Assembly (NCBI GenBank): GCA_012270135.1
Contig: JAAXIW010000155.1
Coordinates: forward strand, 1-8,408
From: Brevundimonas sp.
GTDB lineage: Bacteria > Pseudomonadota > Alphaproteobacteria > Caulobacterales > Caulobacteraceae
Reading direction: 5' to 3'
Length of the DNA stretch: 8,408 nucleotides
Below are positions 1-6,270 of the stretch, piece after piece. Position 1 is the first letter of the stretch, and every line of letters starts with the position of its first letter. Under the pieces are notes generated by a model. The model saw only the letters and a program-made list of their open reading frames with translations, was not told the DNA's origin and made no database searches. Position numbers and translations under genes: made by a program.

Positions 1-836
1 GGGCGGTGGCTGTCGTCGCCCTCGGCAAGGCCGGATCGCGCGAGATGACCGCAACCTCCGACCTCGATCTCATGACCGTCTACGACGCGCCCGAGGATGC
101 GGTTTCGGCCGCAAAGGAATGGGCGGCAGGCCCGTTCTACTCCCGCTTCACCCAGCGGCTGATCGCGGCCCTGTCGGCGCATACCGCCGAGGGCGGCCTC
201 TACGAGGTCGACATGCGGCTTCGACCCGGCGCCTCCAAGGGGCCGGTGTCCCTGCGGCTGGCTGCGGTCGAGGACTATTATGCGGCTGAGGCGGACACCT
301 GGGAATTCATGGCCCTGACCCGTGCCCGGGTCGTCTGGGCCGACGACGTCGACTTCGGGGCGCGGGTATCGGCGACGCTGGACGCCATCCTGCGCCGTCC
401 GCGGCCGGACATCAGCTTCGCCGCCGACGCCCGCCGCATGCGCGACCGTATGGCGCGGCAGCGTCCGCCGCAGGGTCACTGGGACGTCAAACTGGCCCCC
501 GGCGGTCAGGTCGACGCCGAGTTCGTCGCCCAGGTGCGCCAGCTCCGGCAGGCGCGAGCGGGCGAACCGTTGACTGTCTCCACCCTTGAGGCCCTGTCGG
601 AGGATCCGGAACTGGCCGAGGCCTGGCGGCTGCAGCAGGCCCTCAGCCAGATTCTCGGCGCCGCCTTTGACGATCGTCCCGATCCGGACAAGGAACCGGA
701 AGGCTTCCGGGAGCGGCTCGCCAAGGCTGCCGGCTTTCCGGATTACGACGCCCTGACGGCTGGGCTGGCCCAGGCCCGGGCGGCCGCGCGGGCCGCCTTC
801 GAGGAGGCTCTGCCGCCGGTTGGCGACGGAGACTGA
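1..836 (+). CDS. glnE: Glutamine synthetase adenylyltransferase GlnE, C-terminal part (5' end outside window)
   Basis: GlnE adenylylates, and in the full protein also deadenylylates, glutamine synthetase in response to PII, and so sets nitrogen assimilation in the cytoplasm. The window begins inside the gene; the first full codon is at 3-5, and the GTG at 6 is an internal Val, not a start. Numbering from that codon, the nucleotidyltransferase signature LGKAGSREMTATSDLDL lies at about 6-22, with metal-binding Asp19 and Asp21. RLRP follows at 71-74, WEFMALTRARVV at 99-110, and GGQVDAEF at 166-173 with acidic residues Asp170 and Glu172. E. coli GlnE has two such domains, the N-terminal one for removal and the C-terminal one for transfer of AMP. 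Only about 255 residues follow the DLD motif here, which identifies this as the C-terminal adenylylating domain. The reading frame is intact to a TGA at 834-836. It lies upstream of, and in the same direction as, the ECF operon, 66 bp away. Confidence 0.95.
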   Translation, partial: AVAVVALGKAGSREMTATSDLDLMTVYDAPEDAVSAAKEWAAGPFYSRFTQRLIAALSAHTAEGGLYEVDMRLRPGASKGPVSLRLAAVEDYYAAEADTWEFMALTRARVVWADDVDFGARVSATLDAILRRPRPDISFAADARRMRDRMARQRPPQGHWDVKLAPGGQVDAEFVAQVRQLRQARAGEPLTVSTLEALSEDPELAEAWRLQQALSQILGAAFDDRPDPDKEPEGFRERLAKAAGFPDYDALTAGLAQARAAARAAFEEALPPVGDGD

Positions 837-871
837 CGCCAGCCGCGTTTCACTCACAGACAGGGATGTAC

Positions 872-888
872 GGCCGCGTCGGGCGGCC
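872..888 (+). repeat. Perfect hairpin between glnE and the EF-hand gene
   Basis: GGCCGC at 872-877 pairs perfectly with GCGGCC at 883-888 around a five-base loop. No T-run follows, so it is not a classical intrinsic terminator. It ends two bases before the GGAG ribosome site (891-894) of the EF-hand gene. It could therefore be a weak glnE terminator, an element in the operon leader, or chance in GC-rich DNA. No convincing promoter was recognised in 837-902. Confidence 0.35.
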
Positions 889-902
889 ATGGAGACATCG
901 GA

Positions 903-1523
903 ATGAAAAAGACCCTTCTGGCGGGCGGTCTGGCCGCCCTGACTCTGGCCGCAGCGGGCGGCGTCGCCGTCGCCCAGCAATCCCCGGACCGAGGCCAGGC
1001 ACGCTGGCTGCGCGCCGACGCGGATGGCGACCAGCTCCTCAGCCGGGCTGAAGTCGTCGACGCGCGCATTCAACGCCTCGCCGCCGCCGACGCCGACCGC
1101 GACGGCTCGGTCACCCGCGACGAGATGCGCGCCGCCGGTCAGGCTCGCCGCGCAGAGCGCGCGGCTGCCCGCTTCGACCGCCTCGACGCGGACGCTGACG
1201 GCGCCAGCAGCCCGGCCGAGTTCGACGCCCGCCGCGCACACCGGGCCGAGGCCCGCGGCGACCGCGGACCGCGCCGCGCCCATCGCGGCCCCGCCCGCGC
1301 CGGACGGATGGCCGACCGCGGTCCGGTGGTGATCGCCGAGGCCCAGGCTCGCGCTGAAGCCGGTTTCGCCCGCATGGACGCCGACAGCGACGGCTACATC
1401 ACCGTCGCCGAGCGCCAGGCGGCGCGCGCCGACCGCCGCCAGCACCGCCGCGAGCGCATGATGGAGCGTCGCGCCGCCCGCCGCGCGCAACAGGCGTCGC
1501 CTCCGGCGCCCGCTTCGGAGTAA
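903..1523 (+). CDS. Secreted protein with four EF-hand calcium-binding loops
   Basis: This is a 206-residue protein with a Sec signal peptide (KK at 2-3, hydrophobic 5-23, likely cleavage after VAVA at 21-24), so it should act in the periplasm or outside the cell. Four DxDxD-type EF-hand loops are visible: residues 39-50 (D39, D41, D43, E50, with Gln instead of the usual Gly at loop position 6), 63-74 (canonical), 95-106 (polar Ser at the usual hydrophobic position 8) and 159-170 (canonical). Between loops 3 and 4 and at the C-terminus the protein is rich in Arg and Ala. The start is set by GGAG at 891-894, 8 bases before ATG. It is the first gene of a run with the sigma factor, whose ATG lies 4 bases past this stop. 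Calcium binding is inferred from the loops. A role as ligand buffer or sensor input for the sigma system is a guess from position. Confidence 0.88.
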   Translation: MKKTLLAGGLAALTLAAAGGVAVAQQSPDRGQARWLRADADGDQLLSRAEVVDARIQRLAAADADRDGSVTRDEMRAAGQARRAERAAARFDRLDADADGASSPAEFDARRAHRAEARGDRGPRRAHRGPARAGRMADRGPVVIAEAQARAEAGFARMDADSDGYITVAERQAARADRRQHRRERMMERRAARRAQQASPPAPASE

Positions 1524-1527
1524 GCAG

Positions 1528-2151
1528 ATGGCAGGCGCGGCGGTCCTCGACCTCACGGGCCTTGGAGCAACCTTTCCACGAGGCCGGATGGCGACATTCG
1601 CCGACCCCGACGAGGATCTGGTGCGCCGCGTGGGTCAGGGCGATCCAGCGGCCATCCAGGCCATGGTCGCGCGCAAGCTGCCGCGCATGCTGGCGCTCGC
1701 CCAGCGCATGCTCGGCGACCCCGTCGAGGCCGAGGATGTCGCCCAGGAGGCCATGGTGCGGGCGTGGCGTCAGGCGCCGCGCTGGATTCCCGGCAAGGCG
1801 AGGTTCGACACCTGGCTGCATCGGGTGGCCCTGAACCTCTGCTACGACCGGCTCCGGCGGCGGCGCGAGGTTCCAACCGACGCCGTGCCGGACCGCCGCG
1901 ACGAAGGCGCGGCTCCGGATCGCGGCCTGCTCGCCGCCGATGTCGGCGCGGCCGTCAACGGCGCCTTGGCCCGCTTGCCCGATCGGCAGCGCGAGGCCAT
2001 CGTGCTGTGCCATTATCAGGAACTGTCGAATATCGAGGCCGCGGGTCTGATGGAGATCAGCATCGAGGCCCTGGAGAGTCTGCTGTCGCGTGGACGGCGG
2101 GCGTTGAGACTGGCGCTGGCCGGCCACCGGCCGGGCGCCGAAGGAGTATGA
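1528..2151 (+). CDS. ECF-type RNA polymerase sigma factor
   Basis: This 207-residue sigma-70 family protein of the extracytoplasmic-function class directs RNA polymerase to a small regulon. Region 2 spans about residues 29-112. It includes the core-binding segment DPVEAEDVAQEAMVRAWR (64-81) and the -10-recognition part around FDTWLHRVALNLCYD (93-107). Region 4, the -35-binding helix-turn-helix, spans about 145-195 (LPDRQREAIVLCHYQ, then the NIEAAGLM and SIEALESLLSRGRRAL helices). There is no C-terminal extension. ATG 1528 has GGAG at 1517-1520, 7 bases upstream and inside the end of the EF-hand gene. An in-frame ATG at 1588 has GAGG only 4 bases away and would remove a non-conserved leader of 20 residues, so the true start could be 1588. 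The next gene starts 4 bases after the stop. By analogy with CnrH-type systems it is probably held inactive by the following membrane protein and probably controls its own operon. Confidence 0.93.
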   Translation: MAGAAVLDLTGLGATFPRGRMATFADPDEDLVRRVGQGDPAAIQAMVARKLPRMLALAQRMLGDPVEAEDVAQEAMVRAWRQAPRWIPGKARFDTWLHRVALNLCYDRLRRRREVPTDAVPDRRDEGAAPDRGLLAADVGAAVNGALARLPDRQREAIVLCHYQELSNIEAAGLMEISIEALESLLSRGRRALRLALAGHRPGAEGV

Positions 2152-2155
2152 AGTG

Positions 2156-2584
2156 ATGACGGCGGAACGCTTTCTCGCCTTGGTGGCCGCCTATGGCGCG
2201 GACCGGCGGCGCTGGCCGGAAGGCGAACGCGCGGCGGCCGAGGCCTTCGCTGCTTCCCGGCCGGATCAGGCCCGTCCGGCGCTCGCCGAGGCCGACGCGG
2301 TCGACGCTCTTCTGCACCGTTCGGCGACGCCGCAGGTGTCGATGGCCCTGCGCGACCGGGTGCTGGCCGCTGCGGCTTCCGCCGGGGGCAGGGCCGGCCG
2401 CACCGGGCGGATGTGGATCGACCGTCTGTCGCTTGCCTTTGGGGCGGGCTGGGCCGTGGCGACCTGCGCCGGGGTGGTCGCCGGCGTCATGCTGACCGGT
2501 CACCTGACCGCCGACGCCCAGGCCGACGCCGTGCTCTACCAGTCCTCCCTGCTCGGAGTGGATGACACGGAGGTGCTCGGTTGA
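2156..2584 (+). CDS. Small single-pass membrane protein, probable anti-sigma factor
   Basis: This 142-residue protein (from ATG 2156) lies directly after the sigma gene. The AAGGAG at 2141-2146, inside the sigma gene end, fits this ATG (9 bases) or the in-frame GTG at 2153 (6 bases). ATG was chosen because it gives a compact N-terminus, MTAERFLALVAAYGADRRRWP. That AYGADxxRWP opening is one I associate with small alphaproteobacterial proteins encoded beside ECF sigma factors. The first ~85 residues are soluble, helical and charged, and would be cytoplasmic and able to bind sigma. One hydrophobic segment follows at about 93-113, then a short tail of about 30 residues outside. No His-x3-Cys-x2-Cys zinc anti-sigma motif is present; the single Cys is inside the membrane segment. 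The stop overlaps the TTG start of the next gene (TTGA), so the two are translationally coupled. Anti-sigma function is inferred from position and architecture, not from a recognised catalytic or binding motif. Confidence 0.75.
   Translation: MTAERFLALVAAYGADRRRWPEGERAAAEAFAASRPDQARPALAEADAVDALLHRSATPQVSMALRDRVLAAAASAGGRAGRTGRMWIDRLSLAFGAGWAVATCAGVVAGVMLTGHLTADAQADAVLYQSSLLGVDDTEVLG
2569..2574 (+). promoter_or_regulatory. Strong ribosome binding site that fixes a TTG start
   Basis: GGAGGT lies 6 bases before TTG 2581, inside the end of the anti-sigma-like gene. It is the best Shine-Dalgarno match in the operon and justifies the unusual TTG start, which overlaps the previous stop as TTGA. Confidence 0.75.
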
Positions 2585-3093
2585 GCCCCAGGACCCTCAA
2601 GATCGCTCTCGCCGCCTCGGTGGCGTTGAACCTGTTCGCGGCGGCGGCGGGGGCGACCCTGCTTGTCGGCCGGGCGGACGTCGAGAGACGCATCGAGGCT
2701 CAGCACCGTCAGCCCCGCGATCGCTCCTTCATGACCGTGATCGAAGGGCTCGACCCGGCGGTGCGCGAACGCGTTCGCGAGACCCTGCGCGCCTCGGCCC
2801 GCGAGGCTCGCCCCGATTTCGAGGAGACGCGGCTCAAGCGACGTCAGGCGACGGCCCTTGCCCGTTCCGGCGATTTCGATCCCGAGCGGGTCTCCGCCCT
2901 GCTCGAGGAGTCGCGCGCGGCCGAACTGCGGGGCCGCGCCCGGCTTGAGGCCGACGCGGTGGCGGTGCTGGCGACGCTGGAGCCCGACGATCGGGCGGCC
3001 CTGTCCGAAATCCTCACCCGCCGCGGCCGGGTCGTGGCCCGCGACAAGGGCGACCGCAAGGGACGGGAAGCAGGGCCCCGCGCCGCGAACTGA
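2581..3093 (+). CDS. Membrane-anchored periplasmic heavy-metal-sensor-like protein (CnrX/Spy-type)
   Basis: This 170-residue protein starts at TTG 2581, supported by GGAGGT at 2569-2574 and by 4-base overlap with the upstream gene. An N-terminal hydrophobic segment at about 6-29, without a clear signal-peptidase site, would anchor it with the rest in the periplasm. The body is all-helical and charged. LDPAVRERVRETLR (57-70), the DFDPERVSALLEESRAAE stretch (98-115) and LEPDDRAALSEIL (133-145) match the pattern of the periplasmic heavy-metal sensor family related to CnrX and to the Spy/CpxP fold. In CnrYXH this protein binds metal and relieves the anti-sigma factor. Here the mature part has only one His (42), one Met (51) and no Cys, so a CnrX-like ligand set is not visible. 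It may instead sense unfolded protein or another envelope cue. The tail is Arg/Lys/Gly-rich. It is last in the operon and ends 6 bp from the convergent kinase gene. Confidence 0.82.
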   Translation: MSPRTLKIALAASVALNLFAAAAGATLLVGRADVERRIEAQHRQPRDRSFMTVIEGLDPAVRERVRETLRASAREARPDFEETRLKRRQATALARSGDFDPERVSALLEESRAAELRGRARLEADAVAVLATLEPDDRAALSEILTRRGRVVARDKGDRKGREAGPRAAN

Positions 3094-3099
3094 CCCGCC

Positions 3100-5511
3100 T
3101 CAGGCCGCTCGCGCCTCGCTCTCCCTCGCCTGGCCCGGACGGCGGACCGGCAGGTCGAAGCTGACCGTCGTGCCGCGCCCAGGTTCGCTTTCCAGCGTCA
3201 GGTTTCCGCCGTGCAACTCGATCAGCGACTTCGTCAGGGCCAGGCCGAGGCCGGTGCCCTGGGTGGTCTTGGAATGCTGTCCCTCGACCTGTTCGAACGG
3301 CCTTGCCAGACGACCCAGATCCTCCGCGGCGATGCCGATGCCGGTGTCGGTGACCGCCACGCGGACCCGGTCGTCGTCCTCGCGTGACAGGGCCACCACG
3401 ATGTCGCCGCCCTCCGGCGTGAACTTCACCGCATTGGACAGCAGGTTCAGCACCACCTGTTTCAGGCCCCTGTGGTCGGCTTCAATGGTCGGCAGGTCCG
3501 GCGCGTCGACCAGCAGTTTCAAGCCTGATTCCTCGACCCGCCCGCGCATCAACCGCGCCGCGTCCTCGACGATCTCTTTCAGCGACACCTGCTCATAGTG
3601 CAGCGTCAGCTTGCCCGCCTCGATCTTGGCCATGTCGAGGATGTCGTTGATCAGGCTGAGCAGATGCTGGCCGGACTTGAGGATGTCCGCCGCATAGCCC
3701 TTGTAGCGGGCGTCGCCCAGCGGGCCGAACATTTCTCCGGCCATGATCTCGGAGAAGCCGTTGATCGCGTTCAGCGGCGTGCGCAGTTCGTGGCTCATAT
3801 TGGCCAGGAACTCGGACTTGGCCTGGTTCGCGGCCTCGGCCCTGGTCATGGCGATCTCGTATTTCCGCGCCAGCGAGGACAGCTTTTCCTCTCGGTCCTC
3901 CAGTTCGGCGATGGTCACGTGCAACCGCTCGGTCGCCCGTTGACGCTCCGCCTCCTTCTCCTTGATGGCGGTGATGTCCGCCGCCGAGACCACCGACCCG
4001 CCGTCCGACGTGAATCGTTCGACCAGTTGCAGCCAGCGGCCGTCGTGCAGTTCGACCTCCCGCGCGCCGGCTCGCCCACCGGCGGCGGGCTGCTCAGACT
4101 TGATCGCCAGGGCCGCGATACGGTTCAGGTCGGTCTTGAGCGCCCCCTTGCGGACCACGCCGGGTTCGAAGCTGAAGGCGTCCTGGAAGGCGTGGTTGGA
4201 CAGGATCAGCCGGCCTTGGCGGTCGAACAGGACGAAGGCGTCTGAAACGCTCTCGATGCCGTCGCGCAACCGACCCTCGGCGGCCTGGGCGTGCGCCTTG
4301 GCCCGCCGGGCCTCCGTGGTGTCCAAGGCGACGCCGAGGATCGAGGTGAAGCCCTCCTGGCCGCGTTCGCCGCGCGCTTGGCCCCGGGCGTCGATCCAGC
4401 GGGCGCGGCCTTGGGCGTCCGGCACCGGAAAGCTGACCTCGAATGTCCCGAACGTCTCTGCCTGGCGCAGGGCGTGGCTCACGGCGTCCCGGTAGCGCGG
4501 ATGGATTCGCTCCATCATCGCCTCGACAGAGACCGCCCCGCTGCGCTCCAGCCCCATCAGGTCCGCCATGTAGTCGGACAGCAGGATTTGTCCGCTCTCG
4601 AGATCCCAGTCCCAGACGCCGCATCGCGCCGCCTCGACCGCGCCCCGGAACCGGCGCTCCGACGCGGCCCACTCGCGGCTGATCCCCGCCTGCTTGCGTT
4701 GCTGCAAAAGGGCCAGAAGCAGCACCAGTACGCCGATGGCGAACGGCGCCGTCAGCACCATCGCGTCATCCAGCAGGGCGCCGGCCCCGACGCTGACCGG
4801 CGTCGAGGCGACGGCGATCAGCTCGCTGTCGCCGATCGCCACCGTCGTCCGCCGGACCGCGCCGTGCGCCAGCGACAGGGTCGCGCCGTCACCCCGGCCG
4901 TCGGCCGGAAGCTCGCTCAGTCCCAGCGCCGCCGCGTTCCCCGATCCGCCGGCCAGCAGCCTGTCCGATCCTGACAGCAGCCAGAGATCGACGCCGTCGG
5001 TGGTTCTCAGAGAGGGCAGGGGAGCGCGGCCGACCAGCCGGCGCCCATCTCCCATCGGGCGCGAAAGCAGCAGGGCGCCGCCGTCCGCCGCCAGTGACGG
5101 TTTGCCCGGCGCGGCCACGAAGGCGGCGGGAGAGGCGCCCGCTGCGGCCAGGACGTTGCCTCCTGCCGACACGACCGCGAAGGCCTGGTCCGGGGCGGCG
5201 GCGCGCGCCTGGCGGATCGTCTCGGCGGGGCTTCGAGGCTCTGCGGTGGCGGCGCGAACGGCGGCCTCAACCGGCGCGATCCGGGTTTCCGTCTCGAGCG
5301 CCAGCAGCCGGGCTTCCCTGTCCACCGCCACCATGCGCAGGGCGTCGGCCTCCTGGCCCGGACGCGCCACTTCGCGAGCGAACAGAAGCACATAGGCGGC
5401 GACGGCCAGGGTGACGGCGAGGATGGCGATCCGCAACCAAGCGGGCGGGCCCTTGCGCCGGTCCTGGGCGCGCCGTCCTTGCGGGGTTATGCGGCGCTCA
5501 CTGCCCCGCAA
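3100..5511 (-). CDS. pleC: PleC/PdhS-type membrane sensor histidine kinase with two PAS domains
   Basis: This 803-residue kinase has a membrane segment at 25-45, a periplasmic domain at about 46-249 and a second membrane segment at 250-269. A PAS domain follows at about 284-402 (WDWDLESGQILLSD), then a second PAS at about 412-516 and a coiled coil at about 518-565. The DHp helix has phospho-acceptor His574 in SHELRTPLNAINGFSEIM, and the HATPase domain has N689/N693, DTGIGI 722-727, RPFEQ 737-741 and GTGLGL 752-757. There is no receiver domain. The DHp sequence (NAINGFSEIM, DARYKGY, SGQHLL, INDILDM) and the length (C. crescentus PleC has 842 residues) suggest PleC, the DivK/PleD kinase-phosphatase of cell-cycle and polarity control. 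A generic PAS kinase remains possible. The start is TTG at 5509-5511, with GGGAG at 5518-5522, 6 bases away; no ATG/GTG start lies upstream in frame. It has a candidate promoter of its own at 5546-5575. Confidence 0.9.
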   Translation of the reverse strand: MRGSERRITPQGRRAQDRRKGPPAWLRIAILAVTLAVAAYVLLFAREVARPGQEADALRMVAVDREARLLALETETRIAPVEAAVRAATAEPRSPAETIRQARAAAPDQAFAVVSAGGNVLAAAGASPAAFVAAPGKPSLAADGGALLLSRPMGDGRRLVGRAPLPSLRTTDGVDLWLLSGSDRLLAGGSGNAAALGLSELPADGRGDGATLSLAHGAVRRTTVAIGDSELIAVASTPVSVGAGALLDDAMVLTAPFAIGVLVLLLALLQQRKQAGISREWAASERRFRGAVEAARCGVWDWDLESGQILLSDYMADLMGLERSGAVSVEAMMERIHPRYRDAVSHALRQAETFGTFEVSFPVPDAQGRARWIDARGQARGERGQEGFTSILGVALDTTEARRAKAHAQAAEGRLRDGIESVSDAFVLFDRQGRLILSNHAFQDAFSFEPGVVRKGALKTDLNRIAALAIKSEQPAAGGRAGAREVELHDGRWLQLVERFTSDGGSVVSAADITAIKEKEAERQRATERLHVTIAELEDREEKLSSLARKYEIAMTRAEAANQAKSEFLANMSHELRTPLNAINGFSEIMAGEMFGPLGDARYKGYAADILKSGQHLLSLINDILDMAKIEAGKLTLHYEQVSLKEIVEDAARLMRGRVEESGLKLLVDAPDLPTIEADHRGLKQVVLNLLSNAVKFTPEGGDIVVALSREDDDRVRVAVTDTGIGIAAEDLGRLARPFEQVEGQHSKTTQGTGLGLALTKSLIELHGGNLTLESEPGRGTTVSFDLPVRRPGQARESEARAA

Positions 5512-5517
5512 GGCGCT

Positions 5518-5522
5518 CTCCC
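5518..5522 (-). promoter_or_regulatory. Ribosome binding site supporting the TTG start of the kinase
   Basis: On the minus strand GGGAG stands 6 bases before TTG 5511. This spacing and the lack of any better start upstream in frame support TTG as initiation codon. Confidence 0.6.
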
Positions 5523-5545
5523 GGACGATTCGGCGACGATGGCTG

Positions 5546-5575
5546 AATCTAGGCTGCGTCGCGGATTCCTGTCGA
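5546..5575 (-). promoter_or_regulatory. Candidate sigma-70 promoter of the PleC-like kinase, overlapped by GANTC sites
   Basis: On the minus strand TCGACA (5570-5575) matches the -35 consensus at five of six bases. TAGATT (5546-5551), after an 18-base spacer, matches the -10 consensus at four of six. Transcription would start near 5539, about 28 bases before the TTG. GANTC sites lie at 5545-5549 (sharing four bases with the -10), 5564-5568 (in the spacer) and 5527-5531 (in the leader). In Caulobacter, GANTC is methylated by CcrM and read by GcrA at sigma-70 promoters. Regulation of this gene that way is inferred. Confidence 0.45.
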
Positions 5576-5593
5576 GGGCTGGACGTCCGCGAC
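5558..5593 (-). repeat. Hairpin in the gap between the unknown gene and the kinase
   Basis: GTCGCGGA at 5558-5565 pairs perfectly with TCCGCGAC at 5586-5593. An inner TCC/GGA pairing (5567-5569 with 5581-5583) extends the stem across a small bulge. On the minus strand it begins 16 bases after the stop of the upstream gene, as a terminator would, but no T-run follows. It also overlaps the -35 and spacer of the candidate kinase promoter, so it could be a protein-binding or folding element instead. Confidence 0.4.
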
Positions 5594-5609
5594 CGTGGAT
5601 CAATTCATC

Positions 5610-6185
5610 TCAGGCGGCGCGCGAGGGGGCCGGCGGCGCCGCGGACGCCTCCGCGGGCGCGGCCAGAACGTCGGTGACGCTCTTCAGAACCGTGCGGGCG
5701 TCGCGGGCCATGGCCAGCATCTCGGGCGGCGCGTCCTCGGGAGAATCGTCCACCGCCGCGACCAACCGTTCGGCAAGGGCCATCAGCCTCGGCGCCGCCG
5801 CGATCAGCCGCGCCTGGAATTCGATCTGCTCCGGGTCGCGGTCGTATTCCGCCCCCGGCACGCGCCAGCCGCCCCAGTCGGCCTTGTCGGTAACCACCAC
5901 CGGATAGGTGCCGGGGAAGGGGTGGTGCGGCGTGTCGTCGGCCGTCTGCCACTTGTTGCGGGCCCGCATCAGCCGCCAGCTTTCGCCGGCGTTGGCCGCC
6001 GGGTCCTCGGTAGGCAGCAGCAGTTCGTGGCCGAGGAACTCCCGGCCCAGACCGACGTCATAGGTGACCCGCACGGGCTCCTCGAAGCCCTTGGCCCAGA
6101 CGGGCTGGACCTTCTCGATCTGGGCCCAGGCGCCGACACACTCGACCCAGACCTTCTGACCCTTCTGGAATTGCGCGCGCGCCAT
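5610..6185 (-). CDS. Conserved protein of unknown function with an N-terminal SH3-like region
   Basis: This 191-residue soluble protein has no signal peptide or membrane segment. The start is ATG 6185 because GGGAG at 6192-6196 lies 6 bases away; a GTG at 6233 in the same frame would add a poor leader. The N-terminal ~55 residues (FQKGQKVWVECVGAWAQIEKVQPVW, shown here in two parts: FQKGQKVWVE, then CVGAWAQIEKVQPVW) look like short beta strands of an SH3/KOW-type barrel. The middle has a conserved-looking PFPGTYPVVVTDKADW segment, and then GGWRVPGAEYDRDP. A helix ARLIAAAPRLMALAERLV follows, then an Ala/Pro-rich tail. I recognise no enzyme motif. The LIAAAP helix resembles one common in small phage-encoded proteins. 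It sits 85 bp after the CBS gene and 98 bp before the kinase on the same strand, so co-transcription is possible, although hairpins lie in the second gap. Function is unknown; a link to the kinase rests on position only. Confidence 0.8.
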   Translation of the reverse strand: MARAQFQKGQKVWVECVGAWAQIEKVQPVWAKGFEEPVRVTYDVGLGREFLGHELLLPTEDPAANAGESWRLMRARNKWQTADDTPHHPFPGTYPVVVTDKADWGGWRVPGAEYDRDPEQIEFQARLIAAAPRLMALAERLVAAVDDSPEDAPPEMLAMARDARTVLKSVTDVLAAPAEASAAPPAPSRAA

Positions 6186-6218
6186 CGGCGTCTCCCGTCG
6201 TGAACGGCAAGCATCGCC

Positions 6219-6236
6219 CACCCGGGTGAACACGTG
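6219..6236. repeat. Two adjacent palindromes upstream of the unknown gene
   Basis: A perfect 10-base palindrome CACCCGGGTG (6219-6228) is separated by two bases from a perfect CACGTG (6231-6236). Both lie 34-51 bases before ATG 6185, in the 85 bp gap after the CBS gene. They could form an operator for the unknown gene. A GTTAAC at 6250-6255 also resembles a single CtrA half-site, but it has no partner at the right spacing. Confidence 0.3.
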
Positions 6237-6270
6237 GTTTGGCGAAAGGGTTAACGGCGGGGCCGCCCTG

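Noticed and set aside
837..902. ECF-type autoregulated promoter before the EF-hand gene
   Set aside because: I found no -35 with AAC and no CGT-type -10 at 15-17 bases; a promoter may lie here or inside glnE but cannot be shown by eye.
1399..2127. Long minus-strand open frame (242 codons) opposite the sigma factor
   Set aside because: It is an antisense shadow of the sigma gene in GC-rich DNA; the translation shows no family features and the sense frame has clear sigma regions 2 and 4.
3598..5395. Several plus-strand open frames of 177-233 codons
   Set aside because: All lie opposite the kinase, whose domains are intact on the minus strand; the antisense products are low-complexity and unrecognisable.
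5595..6203. Plus-strand open frame of 202 codons opposite the unknown gene
   Set aside because: The minus-strand frame has a good start, ribosome site and plausible folded sequence; the plus-strand product looks like reverse-frame Arg/Gly/Pro-rich sequence.
6250..6255. GTTAAC as a CtrA binding site
   Set aside because: CtrA sites need TTAA-N7-TTAA or a longer half-site; there is no second TTAA at the right spacing.
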